This document shows positions 15,153 to 16,530 of a stretch of 16,530 nucleotides of DNA, piece by piece. Below the pieces are notes generated by a model. That model saw nothing but the letters and a program-made list of their open reading frames with translations, did not search any database and was not told where the DNA came from. Every line of letters starts with the position of its first letter. Position 1 is the first letter of the stretch. This stretch comes from Patescibacteria group bacterium (GTDB lineage: Bacteria; Patescibacteriota; Minisyncoccia; Phycocordibacterales; UBA12088): NCBI GenBank assembly GCA_015491145.1, contig WFWM01000002.1, positions 1-16,530 of the forward strand. Direction: 5' to 3'. The translations under genes and the position numbers were made by a program.

Positions 15153-15205
15153 ACTTTGGGATTATCGGAAGCACCATCACACCAAAATTATTGGAGCAGC
15201 ACGGC

Positions 15206-15211
15206 TAATAC
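15206..15211 (+). promoter_or_regulatory. Second -10-like element beside the HU start
   Basis: TAATAC ends 8 bases before the HU ATG (15220), the same spacing as at tig. It has no good -35. If active it yields a leaderless HU mRNA in addition to the longer one from 15124-15152. Confidence 0.35.
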
Positions 15212-15219
15212 GCAGCACT

Positions 15220-15501
15220 ATGAACAAGCAAGACATTATCGAGCGCGTCCGCGATGTGCTCGGAAGCACCCGGGCGGATGCAGAACGCGCGGTCAACACC
15301 GTTGTGGAGACGATTGTTGGAGCAGTCGCGCGGGGAGAAGAGGTCTCTGTCGCGGGTTTGGGCACCTTCCGCCGGCGCGAGCGGAAAGCGCGCACCGCAC
15401 GCAACCCGCGCACCGGCGAGACCGTTCGGGTTCCCGCAACGAAGGTGCCGAAATTCACCGCTGCGAAAGGCTTCAAGGATCGCGTGGCGCGTGGTCGGTA
15501 G
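15220..15501 (+). CDS. HU family DNA-binding protein
   Basis: A 93-residue histone-like protein that dimerises and bends DNA, shaping the nucleoid. The N-terminal helical half is MNKQDIIERVRDVLGSTRADAERAVNTVVETIVGAVARGE, followed by VSVAGLGTFRRRERKART (the HU/IHF signature region, 43-59). The beta-arm tip has RNPRTGE (61-67), with Pro63 in the DNA-intercalating position, and the end KVPKFTAAKGFKDRVARGR is typical. The frame is open upstream to 15070, but homology clearly begins at ATG 15220. There is no SD; two candidate promoters precede it. An intrinsic terminator follows 22 bp after the stop. HU versus IHF cannot be separated from sequence alone, but the single short basic form is most consistent with HU. 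Confidence 0.96.
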   Translation: MNKQDIIERVRDVLGSTRADAERAVNTVVETIVGAVARGEEVSVAGLGTFRRRERKARTARNPRTGETVRVPATKVPKFTAAKGFKDRVARGR

Positions 15502-15523
15502 GCGCCGAAGCAGCCTGCCTACC

Positions 15524-15559
15524 ACCACAAAACCTCCGCCAAGGCGGAGGTTTTGTGGT
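15524..15559 (+). terminator. Intrinsic terminator after the HU gene (probably bidirectional)
   Basis: ACCACAAAACCTCCGCC (15524-15540) pairs perfectly with 15543-15559. The GC-rich core CCTCCGCC/GGCGGAGG is followed by TTTT and flanked on the other side by AAAA, so it can end transcription in both directions. Its last base is shared with the -10 of tRNA-Gly. Confidence 0.85.
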
Positions 15560-15564
15560 ATACT
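15556..15564 (+). promoter_or_regulatory. Extended -10 promoter for tRNA-Gly
   Basis: TGGTATACT (15556-15564) is an extended -10 (TG-N-TATACT) that begins inside the right arm of the HU terminator. Only 8 bases separate it from the mature 5' end of the tRNA. There is no clear -35. Confidence 0.55.
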
Positions 15565-15572
15565 CGCGTTGC

Positions 15573-15643
15573 GCGGGTGTAGTTTAGTGGTAAAACATCA
15601 GCCTTCCAAGCTGAAGTCGGGGGTTCGATTCCCCCCACCCGCA
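15573..15643 (+). tRNA. tRNA-Gly (anticodon TCC)
   Basis: A 71-base cloverleaf. The acceptor stem is GCGGGTG (15573-15579) with CACCCGC (15636-15642), followed by discriminator A15643. The anticodon stem is TCAGC/GCTGA and the loop CTTCCAA holds anticodon TCC at 15605-15607. The T arm is GGGGG-TTCGATT-CCCCC. The 3' CCA is not encoded (CCG follows), so it must be added by tRNA nucleotidyltransferase. Confidence 0.97.
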
Positions 15644-15689
15644 CCGGCTACCGCTTTGGAGGCGCCGGAGACACCACTTCGAGCACGTC

Positions 15690-15718
15690 TTGAGATGGCC
15701 ACTATGGCACAATAGTGG
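15690..15718 (+). promoter_or_regulatory. Candidate promoter and inverted repeat before the thrombospondin-repeat gene
   Basis: CCACTAT (15699-15705) and ATAGTGG (15712-15718) form a perfect 7-bp inverted repeat with a 6-base loop. TTGAGA (15690-15695) is spaced 17 bp from TAGTGG (15713-15718), a weak -10 inside the right arm. The repeat could be an operator or a hairpin in the leader; the ATG is at 15735. Confidence 0.3.
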
Positions 15719-15734
15719 TGCAACACTGGTCTCT

Positions 15735-16530
15735 ATGGGGACATCTGCCCGAGTGCGCGTCTTTGGAACGTTCTGTCTCCTCGTAGGGCTCTTCCCAATC
15801 GCAAGCAACGCAGCGGTATCCATCGTTCGGCAGCCGATCTGGTTTGAGCCGAACCTGTTTTTCGCTGGCGACACTGTTTCCATCTACCTCCCCCTCTGGA
15901 ACAGCAACGACTTTCCTGTGGAGGCGGATGTCTCCTTCCTCGTCAATGGAGCAACAGTCGCATCAACGACGCTACGCTTGCCTGAAAAGGGAGGTGTAAT
16001 CGCCCGAGGAGTGTGGCGGGCAAAGGAAGGAACCGCCTATCTCACCGCTCGCATCAGCGCTGTTCGTCGCCGAACGCTCCTTGGCACCACAAAACCACTC
16101 ACGCTCCCCACCTCCACCCGCTCCCTCGCCATCGAGAGGAAGATCTTCGTGGATCGCGACACCGACGGTGACCGCATCGGCGACCGTCGGGATCCGGATG
16201 ATGACAACGACGGACTCACCGACGCAATAGAACGACAGAGAGGCACGGATCCGAGGAATCCCGACACCGACGGCGATGGTATCCCTGATGGGGAAGAAGT
16301 GCAGCGCTACGGCACGAACCCGCTGCTTGCCGACAGCGACGGTGATTCCCTCCCCGATGGGAATGAGGTGCGCGGCGGGACCAACCCGGTTCTCGCCGAT
16401 TCCGACGGCGACGGGGTGAAGGATGGGGAAGACTGGTTCCCCCGAAACCCACAATTGAGCGGAACTCGAGCCCGTTCGGCGTTGCGCTACACCATCGCCG
16501 CAGCAGCTCCTGCCGCCAGTACCGCAGGAT
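15735..16530 (+). CDS. Secreted protein with thrombospondin type 3 repeats (partial, C-terminus off window)
   Basis: An open frame of 265 codons that continues past the right edge. It begins with a signal peptide (about 1-26, hydrophobic FGTFCLLVGLFPIASNA). A beta-rich domain (about 28-125, with FEPNLFFAGDTVSIYLPLWNSN) resembles CARDB/Ig-like modules that present ligands on bacterial surfaces. Next are Asp-rich calcium-binding thrombospondin type 3 repeats (about 140-235): DRDTDGDRIGDRRDPDDDNDG, NPDTDGDGIPDGEEV, LADSDGDSLPDGNEV and LADSDGDGVKDGED, interleaved with GTNP-type turns. From about 241 it becomes Ala-rich and less ordered. It is probably a cell-surface protein stiffened by Ca2+; its C-terminal anchor is not visible. 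The ATG has no SD. It belongs with surface proteins used by such small-genome bacteria for contact, but no specific partner can be named. Confidence 0.85.
   Translation, partial: MGTSARVRVFGTFCLLVGLFPIASNAAVSIVRQPIWFEPNLFFAGDTVSIYLPLWNSNDFPVEADVSFLVNGATVASTTLRLPEKGGVIARGVWRAKEGTAYLTARISAVRRRTLLGTTKPLTLPTSTRSLAIERKIFVDRDTDGDRIGDRRDPDDDNDGLTDAIERQRGTDPRNPDTDGDGIPDGEEVQRYGTNPLLADSDGDSLPDGNEVRGGTNPVLADSDGDGVKDGEDWFPRNPQLSGTRARSALRYTIAAAAPAASTAG

Noticed and set aside
15070..15219. N-terminal extension of the HU frame
   Set aside because: The frame is open but covers two promoters and has no similarity to HU; the family sequence begins at MNKQDI (15220).
14307..15587. 426-codon plus-strand frame spanning pheA and HU
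   Set aside because: It crosses a real gene on the other strand, two promoters, the HU gene in another frame and the HU terminator; not a plausible protein.
1..16530. CRISPR arrays, insertion sequences, prophage or attachment sites
   Set aside because: No regularly spaced direct repeats, transposase or integrase motifs, or duplicated flanks were seen; the tRNA-Gly 3' end has no repeat copy in the window.

Overview
The window looks like a chromosomal segment of a candidate-phyla-radiation (Patescibacteria) bacterium, most likely Parcubacteria-like. This is inferred from several things read together: a trigger factor with no PPIase domain, a reduced type IV pilus module whose PilB has lost its zinc-binding cysteines, a large soluble VirD4/TraG-like ATPase beside it, a prepilin fused to a carboxypeptidase-regulatory-like domain, and a surface protein with calcium-binding thrombospondin type 3 repeats. 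TGA is used as a normal stop (tig, clpP, ppa, pilC), so the recoded-TGA lineages (Gracilibacteria, SR1) are excluded. The DNA is GC-rich, which produces many long antisense shadow ORFs.

Layout. Positions 1-6680 (minus strand) hold a tight cluster read as virD4-like ATPase > pilB > pilC > prepilin-like protein (cut by the window edge). pilB/pilC and pilC/prepilin are nearly or actually overlapping. Positions 6681-6896 are a divergent control region. From 6897 the plus strand carries nusA, inorganic pyrophosphatase (ppa), a possible 18-codon leader ORF, a secreted coiled-coil protein with its small membrane-protein neighbour (both of unknown function), a 48-bp perfect palindrome, trigger factor (tig), clpP, and rny (RNase Y) behind a 278-bp structured leader. 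A lone prephenate dehydratase (pheA, minus) converges on rny. The right end has an HU gene, an intrinsic terminator, tRNA-Gly(TCC) and the start of a thrombospondin-repeat surface protein. No gene-free stretch exceeds 300 bases; the longest is 12358-12635.

How the parts fit. The left cluster probably builds a type IV pilus-like fibre or pseudopilus, with a second DNA-translocase-type ATPase possibly used for DNA movement. The middle is housekeeping: transcription (NusA), pyrophosphate removal (Ppa), nascent-chain folding (trigger factor), proteolysis (ClpP), RNA turnover (RNase Y) and nucleoid structure (HU). The most striking regulatory feature is that many genes have a -10-like hexamer only 6-11 bases before the start codon and no Shine-Dalgarno sequence, which predicts leaderless or nearly leaderless mRNAs. 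The least explained items are the coiled-coil/membrane-protein pair at 9021-10469 and the palindrome that ends in the tig promoter.
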